A DNA stretch of 64,000 nucleotides from Pseudonocardia thermophila (lineage in GTDB: Bacteria; Actinomycetota; Actinomycetes; Mycobacteriales; Pseudonocardiaceae), in assembly GCF_900142365.1 (NCBI RefSeq), contig NZ_FRAP01000013.1, positions 1 through 64,000 on the forward strand. The letters are read 5' to 3'. The translations under genes and the position numbers were made by a program. Positions within the stretch are counted from its first letter, which is position 1, and every line of letters starts with the position of its first letter. The notes beneath the pieces were generated by a model, which was given only the letters and a program-made list of their open reading frames with translations, was not told the DNA's origin and made no database searches. Below are positions 28,049 to 36,656 of this stretch, piece after piece.

Positions 28049-29371
28049 TCACGACTCCTTCGTGGCAGCGGCGAGCGCCTGGTCCAGGTCCCAGAGGATG
28101 TCGTCCGGGTCCTCCAGACCGACGCTGATGCGCACCAGGTCCGGCGGCACGCCGGCGTCGCGCAGCTGCTCGTCGGACAGCTGCTGGTGGGTGGTCGACG
28201 CCGGGTGGATGACCAGCGTGCGCGCGTCGCCGATGTTGGCGAGGTGGCTGGCCAGCTGCACCGACTCGATGAACCGCTGCCCGGCCTCCCGGCCGCCGAC
28301 GACGCCGAAGGAGAACACCGCGCCGGGGCCCTTCGGCAGGTACGTCTTCGCCCGCTCGTGGTGCGGGTGGTCCGGCAGGCCCGCCCAGTTCACGTACGTG
28401 ACGCGGGGATCGGCGGCCAGCCACTCGGCGACGATGCGGGCGTTCTCCACGTGCGCGTCCATCCGCTGCGGCAGCGTCTCGACGCCCTGCAGCAGCAGGA
28501 ACGCCGAGTGCGCCGACAGCGTGGCGCCGATGTCGCGCAGCTGCTCGGCGCGCAGCTTGGTGAGGAACCCGTACTCCTGGAAGTTGCCCCACCAGTTCAG
28601 CCCGCCGTACGACGGGACGGGCTCGGTCATCAGCGGGAACTTGCCGTTGCCCCAGTCGAACCGGCCCGCCTCGACGACGATGCCGCCGATCGTGGTGCCG
28701 TGCCCGCCGATGAACTTCGTCGCCGAGTGGATCACGATGTCGGCGCCGTGCTCGATCGGCCGGCACAGGTAGGGGGTGGCGATCGTCGAGTCGACGACCA
28801 GCGGGATGCCCGCGTCGTGCGCGACCTCGGCGAGCCCGGCGATGTCGGCGACCTCGCCCGACGGGTTGGACACCACCTCGGCGAACACCAGCTTGGTGCG
28901 CGGGGTGATCGCGGCGGCGAAGTCCTCGGGCCGCCCGCCCGGCACGAACACCGTGTCGACGCCGAACCGGCGCAGCGTGACGTCGAGCTGGGTGATCGTG
29001 CCGCCGTAGAGGCCGGCGGCGGCCACGATGTGGTCGCCCGCGCCGGCGAGCGCCGCGAAGGTCAGGAACTCCGCGGCCTGCCCGCTGGCGGTGGCGACCG
29101 CACCGAGGCCGCCTTCCAGGCTGGCGATGCGCTCTTCGAACACCGACACCGTCGGGTTGCCGATCCGGCTGTAGATCAGGCCGTACTTCTGCAGGGCGAA
29201 CAGCGTCGCGGCGTCGGTGGTGTCGTTGAAGACGAAGCTCGTGGACTGGTAGATGGGCGTGGCCCGGGCGCCGGTCGCGGAGTCGGGCACCGCCCCCGCG
29301 TGGACGGCGCGGGTGCGGAACCCCCACTGCCGGTCGACGGGCCGCTCATCGGCTCCCGGGCGATCGCTCAT
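28049..29371 (-). CDS. metY: O-acetylhomoserine sulfhydrylase (Cys/Met metabolism PLP enzyme)
   Basis: A 440-residue PLP-dependent enzyme making homocysteine from O-acetylhomoserine and sulfide. It has RAVHAGAVPDSATGARATPIYQS at the N-terminus (bifunctional-family hallmark), YSRIGNPT, SGQAAEF and the PLP lysine in HSATKFIGGHG. It follows osmC by 24 bases. The operon is preceded by a Cys-containing leader peptide, so expression may respond to cysteine supply. Confidence 0.93.
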   Translation of the reverse strand: MSDRPGADERPVDRQWGFRTRAVHAGAVPDSATGARATPIYQSTSFVFNDTTDAATLFALQKYGLIYSRIGNPTVSVFEERIASLEGGLGAVATASGQAAEFLTFAALAGAGDHIVAAAGLYGGTITQLDVTLRRFGVDTVFVPGGRPEDFAAAITPRTKLVFAEVVSNPSGEVADIAGLAEVAHDAGIPLVVDSTIATPYLCRPIEHGADIVIHSATKFIGGHGTTIGGIVVEAGRFDWGNGKFPLMTEPVPSYGGLNWWGNFQEYGFLTKLRAEQLRDIGATLSAHSAFLLLQGVETLPQRMDAHVENARIVAEWLAADPRVTYVNWAGLPDHPHHERAKTYLPKGPGAVFSFGVVGGREAGQRFIESVQLASHLANIGDARTLVIHPASTTHQQLSDEQLRDAGVPPDLVRISVGLEDPDDILWDLDQALAAATKES

Positions 29372-29395
29372 GCCTCCATCCTGCCTTTCCGGGAC

Positions 29396-29920
29396 TCAGG
29401 CCACACGCAGGGTGGTGGTCACGGGGGTCGGGTTGCGGAACAGGTCCAGCACCGGGCAGTGCGCGTCCACGGTGGCGGCGAGCTCGCGGTAGCGCTCCTC
29501 CCCCGCCGGGCCGGACAGCGTGACGACGACGCGGACCTCGCCGAAACCGGGCCGCACCGAGTCGTCGGCGCCGAAGAAGCCGCGCACGTCGAGATCGCCC
29601 TCGACGTCGATCGTGATGTCGTCGAGGGGGATGCCCAGCTCGGCAGCCCAGAAGCGGTAGGTGACGACCTGGCAGGACAGCAGCCCGGCCAGCGCGGTCT
29701 CGACGGGGTTGGGAGCGGCGTCCTCACCGCCGAGCGCCGGCGGCTCGTCGACGAGGAGGCTGTGGCCGTTGATCCGGACGTGCGTGCGGACGCCCTCGCC
29801 GCCGGTGCCGTTCACGCGGAACACGACGTGGCCCTTGGCGGGGTCGTCGGTCACGGCGGTCGTGGTGGCGGAGACGATCGCGCGCAGGGCCTCGTCACGG
29901 GTCGGGGCAGCAGAAGACAT
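29396..29920 (-). CDS. OsmC family protein
   Basis: A 174-residue OsmC/Ohr-type protein with the two redox cysteines expected for thiol peroxidases, in LLSCQVVTYRFWA and in DAHCPVLDL. Members reduce organic hydroperoxides or act on sulfur intermediates. It lies directly upstream of metY and downstream of a Cys leader peptide, favouring a sulfur-related role. The ATG follows GGAG by about 8 bases. Confidence 0.88.
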   Translation of the reverse strand: MSSAAPTRDEALRAIVSATTTAVTDDPAKGHVVFRVNGTGGEGVRTHVRINGHSLLVDEPPALGGEDAAPNPVETALAGLLSCQVVTYRFWAAELGIPLDDITIDVEGDLDVRGFFGADDSVRPGFGEVRVVVTLSGPAGEERYRELAATVDAHCPVLDLFRNPTPVTTTLRVA

Positions 29921-29974
29921 GAGAAGACTCCGGGTGGTCGATGAGTACGGGTGTCGGGTGCTGGGTCGGGATGA

Positions 29975-30037
29975 TCAGCGGGAACCCGGACACGCGCAGC
30001 TGGCGACCAGTGCGAAGTCGACGTGCCGGCGGCGCAC
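29975..30037 (-). CDS. Putative Cys-containing leader peptide of the osmC-metY operon
   Basis: A 20-residue frame from GTG 30037 to TGA reads MRRRHVDFALVASCAC followed by four residues. The MRRR start with a central ALVASCAC segment matches the short actinobacterial leader peptides found before sulfur-assimilation genes. In mycobacteria, polycysteine upstream frames are known to attenuate operons according to cysteine. Here it lies 54 bases upstream of osmC. The regulatory role is inferred by analogy; the peptide sequence itself is clear. Confidence 0.8.
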   Translation of the reverse strand: MRRRHVDFALVASCACPGSR

Positions 30038-30111
30038 GAGCAGGAGGATCGGAACCGGCACCCCTCAGTCGTAACGCATCGGCGAGCGCCGGGCAAGGGG
30101 GGCCGCCCGAT

Positions 30112-30807
30112 CTAGAGGTGTTCGCGGAAGAACGTCACGATCCGCCGGTGCGCGTCCTGTGCGCTCGGCTCGTGGTACTCCGCGCGCAGCGGCGACCGCT
30201 TCGCCAGCTCGCCCATGAGCCCCGGGGTCCGCGTGTAGAACGAGTGCCCGGCGTCCGGGTAGACCTCGACGTCGTGCGGCACGCCGAGCGCGGTGAGCTG
30301 GGCGGAGAGCTTCTCCGGCACCCCGCGGGTCAGGCGGTCCCGGCCGCCGTAGCTCGCCACGACCGGGCAGGCGCGCGGCACGTCCACCGCGGTGCTGTAG
30401 AACGGCGCGCTCACCTTGTAGAGGCCGGTGCGGGCGAGCAGCAGCGCGAAGCTGCCGCCCATGCAGAAGCCGATGGTGCCGATCCGGTCCGCGTCGATCT
30501 GCGGCCTGGCGGCGAACCAGCGGCGAGCGGCCTCCAGGTCGTCGAGGGCCTGGCCGCGCCCGGTGAAGACGGTGCGCAGCACCCGGGCCACGCAGAGCGG
30601 GCGCACAAGACCGCGGGCGAACAGGTCGGGGATGACCGTGGCGTAGCCGTCGGCGGCGAGATCGCGGGCCACCCGCTTCATCTCGTCCGTCATCCCGAAC
30701 GCTTCGTAGATCATCACCAGGCCCGGGAAGGGACCCTCGCCGTCGGGCAGCGTGAACACCCCGGGCAGTGTGGTGTTCCCCGCCGGGAAGCGGATCTCGG
30801 TCTGCAC
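30112..30807 (-). CDS. Dienelactone hydrolase family protein
   Basis: A 231-residue alpha/beta hydrolase. The cysteine nucleophile elbow is GFCMGGSFALLL (about residue 112), the acid is in YGGRDRLTR and the catalytic His in PDAGHSFYT, giving the Cys-Asp-His triad of dienelactone hydrolases. The substrate is uncertain. GTG 30807 is chosen at the start of the fold (QTEIRFPAGNTTLPGVFTLP). It is followed by the OsmC operon and preceded by tesB on the same strand. Confidence 0.85.
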   Translation of the reverse strand: MQTEIRFPAGNTTLPGVFTLPDGEGPFPGLVMIYEAFGMTDEMKRVARDLAADGYATVIPDLFARGLVRPLCVARVLRTVFTGRGQALDDLEAARRWFAARPQIDADRIGTIGFCMGGSFALLLARTGLYKVSAPFYSTAVDVPRACPVVASYGGRDRLTRGVPEKLSAQLTALGVPHDVEVYPDAGHSFYTRTPGLMGELAKRSPLRAEYHEPSAQDAHRRIVTFFREHL

Positions 30808-30830
30808 GCCGGGGACGGTAGCCGACCTGG

Positions 30831-31733
30831 TCAGCGGCCGGGGAGCCGCACGAGTCCCTCTTGGACGGTCGTGGCGATGAGGGTGCCGTCTCGGGTGGTG
30901 AACTTCCCGGTGGCCAGGCCGCGCGAACCGGACGCCGTGGGCGAGTAGCAGGTGTAGAGGAACCACTCGTCGGCGCGGAACGGTCGGTGGAACCACATGG
31001 CGTGATCGAGGCTGGCCATCTGCACGGTGTCCGGCACGTTCCCGTGCCGGGCCAGCACCGACCCGAGCAGGGTCAGGTCGCTTGCGAAGGTCAGCAGGCA
31101 CACGTGCAGCAGCGGGTTGTCGGGCAGCGTCCCGTCGGCGCGCATCCAGACGTGCACGGGCTCATCCGACCCCGGGCGCTCGGCGCGGGTGATCGTCGGG
31201 TCGTCGACGAACCGGATGTCGATCGGCCGTTCGGCCTTGCCCATCCAGCTGACGTCGGCCCCCGCGAGCACGCGCTGCCCGAGGTCCATCAGCGACTCGG
31301 GTTCGGGCACGCCCTGCGGCGGCGGCTCGGTGTGCTCCAGCCCCTCCTGCGGCAGCTGGAACGACGCCGCCAGGGAGAAGATCGCCTCGCCGTGCTGGAT
31401 GGCCAGCACCCGACGGGTGGTGAACGAGCGCCCGTCGCGCACTCGTTCGGTCTCGTAGATGATCGGCACGCTGGGGTCGCCGGGCCGGATGAAGTAGGCG
31501 TGCAGCGAGTGCACCATCCGGTCCGGAGGGACGGTGCGTCCAGCCGCCACCAGCGCCTGGCCCGCCACCTGCCCGCCGAACACCCGCACCGGGCTGTGCG
31601 CCGGGCTGTATCCGCGGAAGAGGTTGACCTCCAGCCGCTCCAGGTCGAGCAGGCGCACGAGGCGGTCCAGCGCGTACTGCCCGCGCGGCACACCGTCGAC
31701 CGCGAGGTACTCGGGGGGCACGGAGTCGGTCAC
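30831..31733 (-). CDS. tesB: Acyl-CoA thioesterase II
   Basis: A 300-residue double hot-dog thioesterase. It has LVRLLDLERLEVNLFRGYSP, RVFGGQVAGQALVAAGRTV, HSLHAYFIRPGDP and, in the second domain, the DHAMWFHRPFRADEW motif with catalytic Asp. It hydrolyses medium and long acyl-CoA. GTG 31733 lies 7 bases after CAGACT and fits the usual N-terminus. The longer open frame upstream runs into the 74-bp repeat array and is not coding. Confidence 0.92.
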   Translation of the reverse strand: MTDSVPPEYLAVDGVPRGQYALDRLVRLLDLERLEVNLFRGYSPAHSPVRVFGGQVAGQALVAAGRTVPPDRMVHSLHAYFIRPGDPSVPIIYETERVRDGRSFTTRRVLAIQHGEAIFSLAASFQLPQEGLEHTEPPPQGVPEPESLMDLGQRVLAGADVSWMGKAERPIDIRFVDDPTITRAERPGSDEPVHVWMRADGTLPDNPLLHVCLLTFASDLTLLGSVLARHGNVPDTVQMASLDHAMWFHRPFRADEWFLYTCYSPTASGSRGLATGKFTTRDGTLIATTVQEGLVRLPGR

Positions 31734-31787
31734 GTCGATCAGTCTGACAGCCGCACGAGAACGCCGGCCCCGCACCGAGGCGCTTCC

Positions 31788-32147
31788 GACACGACGCAGC
31801 TGCACGAACACCCGACACACCGAACCCGCACCGATACGGATCAGCCAGGGGATGCGCATCCGACACGACGCAGCTGCACGAACACCCGACACACCGAACC
31901 CGCACCGATACGGATCAGCCAGGGGATGCGCATCCGACACGACGCAGCTGCACGAACACCCGACACACCGAACCCGCACCGATACGGATCAGCCAGGGGA
32001 TGCGCATCCGACACGACGCAGCTGCACGAACACCCGACACACCGAACCCGCACCGATACGGATCAGCCAGGGGATGCGCATCCGACACGACGCAGCTGCA
32101 CGAACACCCGACACACCGAACCCGCGCCGGTGCGGATCAGCCAGGGG
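31788..32147. repeat. Tandem array: five copies of a 74-bp unit
   Basis: Unit starts are 31788, 31862, 31936, 32010 and 32084. Copies 1-4 are identical as read; copy 5 differs at a few bases (CACCGATAC becomes CGCCGGTGC) and loses its last bases. Each unit contains GCAGCTGC and each inner junction forms the 12-bp palindrome GGATGCGCATCC. Since 74 is not a multiple of 3, the array is not a coding repeat. It lies just upstream of tesB. Confidence 0.95.
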
Positions 32148-32153
32148 ATGCGC

Positions 32154-32507
32154 CACGTCGAGCGGCTGAACGAGCTGCGCACGCACCTGCACCAGGCCGG
32201 TTCGGGCTCCGTGAGCTGCTCGACGCACGCATCCCCGCCGACTCCCACCCGCGCTGCGCGCCGGCGGTTCAGGACGGGTTGGCGATGTGCGCGATCCGCC
32301 ACCGTGTGTGTTCGACGCGACCGGCCTGGGGCCCGACCGGGTCGTGGAGGTCCGCCGCGGCGTCCTCGAGGAGATCGCAGGCCGATGCTGCGCCGCGGGC
32401 GGCAGGAGAGGACGGGCACGATGATCGACCGGCCCCGTCGCGCACTGTCACTCCCGGTCCGGCGCGGCCGGGGAGAGCGCTGCGAGCGGCTCCGCGCGGC
32501 CAGGTGA
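32154..32507. other. Non-coding or relic stretch upstream of the tandem array
   Basis: About 350 bases hold no frame I would accept. Short protein-like stretches occur in different plus-strand frames, LRELLDARIPADSHPRCAP then CVFDATGLGPDRVVEVRRG and VLEEI. They could be the remains of a small frameshifted gene, but no family is recognised. Its right end, 32496-32531, carries a short tandem duplication (GGCCAGGTGATCAGAG twice) that includes the stop of the next gene. Confidence 0.35.
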
Positions 32508-32523
32508 TCAGAGGGCCAGGTGA

Positions 32524-33009
32524 TCAGAGCCGGAGCAACCACTCCCGCTCGGTGAGCTCCGGGTGGCTCGGCAGTGGCTGGCTGCGGCCCGTCGGGGCGA
32601 ACCCGGCCTTCGCGTAGGCGCGGGCCGCGGCGTCGTTGCCGTCCACGACCCACAGCTCCACCTCGGCCGCGCCCACCGAGCGGGCCCAGCCGAGCACCGC
32701 TGCGGCCAGCTCACCGGCCAGGCCGCGGCCGCGGTGATCGGGATGCACCCACATCGAGACCAGGTCGACCCGGCCGGGCACACCGGTCCACGACGGATGC
32801 CCGGCGGCCAGACCGACCTCACCCGCGGCGAACCACGCGCGGTCCGGGCCGAGGAGGGCCCGCCACTCGTCGTCGGAGAGCCTGATCTCGCGCGCGTAGG
32901 TGGACGCGAAGGCGGTCGGGGCGTTGCGCAGCGCGGCCAGCCGCAACCGGCGCAGCAGGGCCGTGTCGGCGACGGTCAGCCGGCGGACCCGGTTCTCGAT
33001 CGGGAGCAG
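32524..33009 (-). CDS. GNAT family N-acetyltransferase
   Basis: About 161 residues with a single GNAT fold. The entry is RVRRLTVADTALLRRLRLAALRNAPTAFASTY, then VDLVSMWVHPDHRGRGLAGELA (acetyl-CoA loop, RGRGLA) and NDAAARAYAKAGF. The only standard start in frame is TTG 32946, which would remove the first strand and helix. CTG 33009, one base after the pyk stop, gives the full domain and is used here with caution. Substrate unknown. Confidence 0.7.
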   Translation of the reverse strand: MLPIENRVRRLTVADTALLRRLRLAALRNAPTAFASTYAREIRLSDDEWRALLGPDRAWFAAGEVGLAAGHPSWTGVPGRVDLVSMWVHPDHRGRGLAGELAAAVLGWARSVGAAEVELWVVDGNDAAARAYAKAGFAPTGRSQPLPSHPELTEREWLLRL

Positions 33010-33010
33010 C

Positions 33011-34432
33011 TCAGCCGTGGTCGTCCTCGCCGAGCCGGTGCACGCGGATCAGGTTCGTCGAGCCGGCCGTGCCAGGCGGGCTACCGGCCACGATGACCAC
33101 GAGATCTCCCGGCTGGAACCGGTCGAGGGCGAGCATGGCCTGGTCGACCTGGTCGACCATCGCGTCGGTCGAGTCGACGTAGGGCACCAGGAACGTCTCG
33201 ACGCCCCAGGTCAGCGCCAGCTGGCTGCGCACCTCCGGAGCGGGGGTGAACGCCAGCAGGGGCAGCCGGGTGTGCAGTCGGGCGAGCCGGCGCACGGTGT
33301 CGCCGCTCTGGGTGAACGCCACGATCGCCCGGGCGGACAGGCGCTCGCCGATGTCGCGGGCGGCGTAGGAGATCACCCCGCGCTTGGTGCGCGGGACGTG
33401 GTTGAGCGCGGGCACCATGACCGGCCCGCTCTCCACGGCCTCCACGATCTGCGCCATCGTGCGCACGGCCTTGATCGGGTAGCGGCCGACGCCGGTCTCG
33501 CCGGAGAGCATCACCGCGTCGGCGCCGTCGAGCACGGCGTTGGCGACGTCGGAGGCCTCCGCGCGGGTGGGCCGCGAGTTGGTGATCATCGACTCGAGCA
33601 TCTGCGTCGCGACGATCACCGGCTTGGCGTTCTCGCGAGCGATCTGGATGGCCCGCTTCTGCACCAGCGGCACGTGCTCCAGCGGGAGCTCGACGCCCAG
33701 GTCGCCGCGGGCGACCATGATGCCGTCGAAGGCCAGCACGATCGCCTCGAGGTTGTCGACGGCCTCCGGCTTCTCCAGCTTCGCGATCACCGGCAGCCGG
33801 GCGCCCTTGGCGTCCATGACCTTGTGGACGAGGTCGATGTCGGCGGGGCTGCGCACGAACGACAGCGCGACGAGATCGACCCGCAGGTCGAGCGCGAACT
33901 CCAGGTCGGCGATGTCCTTCTCGGACAGCGCCGGCACGGACACGTTCATGCCGGGCAGCGAGATGCCCTTGTTGTCGCTGACCGGTCCGCCCTCGGTGAC
34001 CCGGCAGACGACGTCCATGCCTTCGACCTGGGTGACCCGCAGCGCCACTTTGCCGTCGTCGACGAGCAGGCGGTCGTCCGGCCGGGCGTCGTCGGCCAGC
34101 CCCTTGTAGGTGGTGGAGACGCGGTCGTGGGTGCCCATCACGTCGTCGACCGTGATCCGCACCTCCTCGCCGGTGCGCCACTCGACGGGGCCGTTGGCGA
34201 ACCGGCCGAGCCGGATCTTGGGGCCCTGCAGGTCGGCGAGGATGCCGACCGCACGGCCCTGCTCGTCGGCGGCCTGCCGCACCAGTTCGTAGACCCGCTT
34301 GTGGTCCTCCCGGGTGCCGTGGCTGAAGTTGAGCCGGGCCACGTCCATACCGGCCTGGACCAGCTCGCGGATCCGCTCGGGCGACGCCGTGGCAGGCCCG
34401 ATGGTGCAGACAATCTTTGTGCGACGGCTCAC
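33011..34432 (-). CDS. pyk: Pyruvate kinase
   Basis: A 473-residue glycolytic enzyme transferring phosphate from PEP to ADP. It shows SRRTKIVCTIGPATASPERI, NFSHGTREDH, ADLQGPKIRLG, the catalytic lysine in VIAKLEKPEAV, MVARGDLGVELP, ATQMLESMI and the ADAVMLSGETGVGRYP signature. The GTG start lies 8 bases after TAGACT (34441-34446), a near-leaderless arrangement. The GNAT gene begins right at its stop. Confidence 0.97.
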   Translation of the reverse strand: MSRRTKIVCTIGPATASPERIRELVQAGMDVARLNFSHGTREDHKRVYELVRQAADEQGRAVGILADLQGPKIRLGRFANGPVEWRTGEEVRITVDDVMGTHDRVSTTYKGLADDARPDDRLLVDDGKVALRVTQVEGMDVVCRVTEGGPVSDNKGISLPGMNVSVPALSEKDIADLEFALDLRVDLVALSFVRSPADIDLVHKVMDAKGARLPVIAKLEKPEAVDNLEAIVLAFDGIMVARGDLGVELPLEHVPLVQKRAIQIARENAKPVIVATQMLESMITNSRPTRAEASDVANAVLDGADAVMLSGETGVGRYPIKAVRTMAQIVEAVESGPVMVPALNHVPRTKRGVISYAARDIGERLSARAIVAFTQSGDTVRRLARLHTRLPLLAFTPAPEVRSQLALTWGVETFLVPYVDSTDAMVDQVDQAMLALDRFQPGDLVVIVAGSPPGTAGSTNLIRVHRLGEDDHG

Positions 34433-34596
34433 AGTGAGCCAGTCTAGACCTCCGTCTGGAACGATTAGGAAGCCGGGGCGCGCAAAGTCGGTCACACCCG
34501 CCGATCCACCCTCGCTCACCAGGGGTTTTCGGACGCGCCGTGAGCAACAGTGCACAGGTTGATCGATCTCTGGATCGATACAGACACCTGTTGAGC

Positions 34597-34649
34597 GCGA
34601 CAAACGGCCCTTTCGTCCACTCGGAGTGCACGAAAGGGCCGTTCGTCGC
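34597..34649. terminator. 53-bp GGCCCTTTCG hairpin, copy 1
   Basis: The left arm carries AACGGCCCTTTCGT and the right arm ACGAAAGGGCCGTT, with about 12 bases between and outer GCGAC/GTCGC pairing. It lies 8 bases beyond the stop of the lgt-DUF2461 operon, so it most likely terminates it. Sister copies are at 42893-42945 and 49901-49956. Confidence 0.75.
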
Positions 34650-34657
34650 CATCAGCG

Positions 34658-35299
34658 TCATCGGCGCTGAGGCAGGGTGCTGGGGCCCACGTGCTCCGTC
34701 AGCCAGTCGACCAGCGGGCGCAGCTCCCGCCACGTGCTCACCACCCGCTCCAGCGCACCCCGCTCATGGAGCACGTCATCCGGTGGCCAGCGCCGCCACC
34801 CGTACAGCCCCTTGTGACGCAACAGCTCGACCCGGGGATGGTCCGGCGCGATCCCCCGCGGCCGGGTCCTGAGCCGCTCTCCCCCGATCTCGATGCCCCT
34901 GCGCCGCAGCCTCGCGACCACGCGGGCCAGGTCGCCGCCGCGACGGTCCTCGGCGGCCGCGGTGCGGTACGCGGCCAGCTGGTCCGGGGCCATCCGGTAG
35001 TAGCCGCCCGCCGCCATCAGCCCGGCCGGCCCGATCTCGACGTAGAACCGGCCGGCCATCGCGCCGCAGTGCGTCTTGTACAGGGTCTTGTCGGCCGAGA
35101 ACCGCACGTCGCGGTACGGGCGGAAGAGCTTCGTCGGCCCGAACTCGTCCTCCACCTCGGCGAGCAGCGCCTGCATCGGTGCCCGCACGTCCGACTCGTA
35201 GACGTGGCGGTGATCGGTCCAGTACGCCTTCGAGTTGTCGGCCTCCAGGCCGTCGTAGAAGTCGACCGCGGCCTCGCCGAACCCGGCGAAGCGCGTCAC
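34658..35299 (-). CDS. DUF2461 domain-containing protein
   Basis: A 213-residue member of a family of unknown function. Typical features are FYDGLEADNSKAYWTDHRHVYE near the start, KLFRPYRDVRFSADKTLYKTHCGA and YVEIGPAGLMAAGGYY. The GTG start at 35299 overlaps the lgt stop as GTGA, so it is translationally coupled to lgt. The open frame upstream of this start is a shadow of lgt. Confidence 0.9.
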   Translation of the reverse strand: MTRFAGFGEAAVDFYDGLEADNSKAYWTDHRHVYESDVRAPMQALLAEVEDEFGPTKLFRPYRDVRFSADKTLYKTHCGAMAGRFYVEIGPAGLMAAGGYYRMAPDQLAAYRTAAAEDRRGGDLARVVARLRRRGIEIGGERLRTRPRGIAPDHPRVELLRHKGLYGWRRWPPDDVLHERGALERVVSTWRELRPLVDWLTEHVGPSTLPQRR

Positions 35300-36549
35300 G
35301 ACGAGCCGTCCCCCGCCTCCACCGCGCCCGCGCCCGGCGCGGAGTCCGACTCGCCCGGTCCAGTGGATTCCGCGGGCTCGCGCGCCGCAGCGGCGGCCTC
35401 GTGACCGGTGGCCTCCGGGTCGGTGGCCCCGGGGCCGTCCCCGCTCGCGTCGCCGTCGGCATCCCGCTCTGCGTCGCCCTGCTCTGCGTCGTTCGCCGGT
35501 TCCTCGGCAGGCTCGTCGGCCCTCTCCCCGGCCGCCTCCCCGGACGGTTCTCCGGATCCCCCGGGCTCGCCGGCACCACCCCGACCCCCTGACGACGCGG
35601 ACTCCGCCACCGCGGCGCCGACCGTCACCGCCCCGGCCGCCACGGCCGCGGCCACCGGCGTCCGGGCCGGCACCGGCCGGCCCTCGGACAGCACCTCCCG
35701 GCCCTTCTTCGCCAGCACCACGTAGAACGCCGCCGCGACGAACACGATCGCCGCGACCACCACGTTGATCCGCAGGTCGCCCAGCACCCGGGTCGCGGGA
35801 TCGGTGCGCATCTGCTCGATCACGAACCGGCCCGCCGTGTACCCGGCCACGTAGAGCGCGAACGCGCGGCCGTGGCCGAGCCGGAACCGCCGGTCCGCCC
35901 ACACCACGATCCCCGCGACGATCAGGTCCCACAGCAGCTCGTACAGGAACGTGGGGTGCACGATCTCCACCGGGGTGAGATCGAGCGCGACCCCGCCCAG
36001 CGGATCCGGCGCACCGGTCACCGGGTCCACCCGCCGGTAGATCTCCAGCCCCCACGGCACCGTGGTGGGCGCGCCGTAGAGCTCCTGGTTGAACCAGTTG
36101 CCCAGCCGGCCGATCCCCTGCGCCACGACGATGCCGGGCGCGACGGCGTCGGCGAACGCGGGCAACGGGATGCCGCGTCGCCGGCACCCGATCCACGCAC
36201 CGACCCCGCCGAGCGCGATCGCGCCCCAGATGCCGAGGCCGCCCTGCCAGATCTTCAGCGCGTCGACCGGGTTGCCGTTCGGGCCGAAGTAGGTCTGCCA
36301 GTCGGTGGCCACGTGGTAGAGCCGGCCACCGACCAGACCGAACGGCACCGCGAACACAGCGATGTCGATGACCTGGCCGCGGGCGCCGCCGCGGGCGGTC
36401 CAGCGGCGCTCACCCCACAGCACCGCAACGACGATGCCGGCGATGATGCACAGGGCGTAGGCCCGGATCGGCAGCGGCCCGATGTACCAGACCCCGCGAT
36501 CAGGGCTCGGCAGGTACGCCAGGACGGTGGTCGCGACGGCGGTGCTCAC
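35296..36549 (-). CDS. lgt: Prolipoprotein diacylglyceryl transferase with acidic C-terminal tail
   Basis: A 417-residue membrane enzyme that attaches diacylglycerol to the lipobox cysteine of prelipoproteins. The seven-helix core (about 1-285) has IRAYALCIIAGI, VGGRLYHVATDW, the Lgt signature GRLGNWFNQELYG and HPTFLYELLWD. Residues about 300-417 form a low-complexity Ala/Gly/Glu/Asp tail (EPGGSGEPSGEA, ERDADGDASGDG), predicted cytoplasmic. It lies downstream of the trp cluster. Confidence 0.95.
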   Translation of the reverse strand: MSTAVATTVLAYLPSPDRGVWYIGPLPIRAYALCIIAGIVVAVLWGERRWTARGGARGQVIDIAVFAVPFGLVGGRLYHVATDWQTYFGPNGNPVDALKIWQGGLGIWGAIALGGVGAWIGCRRRGIPLPAFADAVAPGIVVAQGIGRLGNWFNQELYGAPTTVPWGLEIYRRVDPVTGAPDPLGGVALDLTPVEIVHPTFLYELLWDLIVAGIVVWADRRFRLGHGRAFALYVAGYTAGRFVIEQMRTDPATRVLGDLRINVVVAAIVFVAAAFYVVLAKKGREVLSEGRPVPARTPVAAAVAAGAVTVGAAVAESASSGGRGGAGEPGGSGEPSGEAAGERADEPAEEPANDAEQGDAERDADGDASGDGPGATDPEATGHEAAAAAREPAESTGPGESDSAPGAGAVEAGDGSS

Positions 36550-36591
36550 GGCGTCACGCTATCGCCCCGGCCCAGTACTGCCGCGCAACCC

Positions 36592-36654
36592 CGTCGAGAA
36601 CGAACCCGTGGTGATCAAAAAGCCCTGTTGATCACCACAACGTCGTTCTCGACG
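36592..36654. terminator. 63-bp CGTCGAGAACGA element, copy 3, at the end of the trp operon
   Basis: The outer arms CGTCGAGAACGA and TCGTTCTCGACG pair perfectly, and inner arms TGGTGATCAA and TTGATCACCA also pair perfectly. This gives a long two-part hairpin 2 bases beyond the trpA stop. The interior differs from copies 1 and 2. It is the probable trp operon terminator. Confidence 0.7.
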
Positions 36655-36656
36655 CG

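Noticed and set aside
28049..29944. Plus-strand frame of 585 residues opposite metY and osmC
   Set aside because: Antisense shadow; low-complexity Arg/His/Val/Asp translation with no motif.
31788..32147. CRISPR array
   Set aside because: The units are contiguous and identical with no variable spacers, and no cas genes are present.
31534..32228. Frames with a repeated peptide in the 74-bp array, on both strands
   Set aside because: The 74-bp period shifts frame in each copy, so the apparent protein repeat is a by-product of the DNA repeat.
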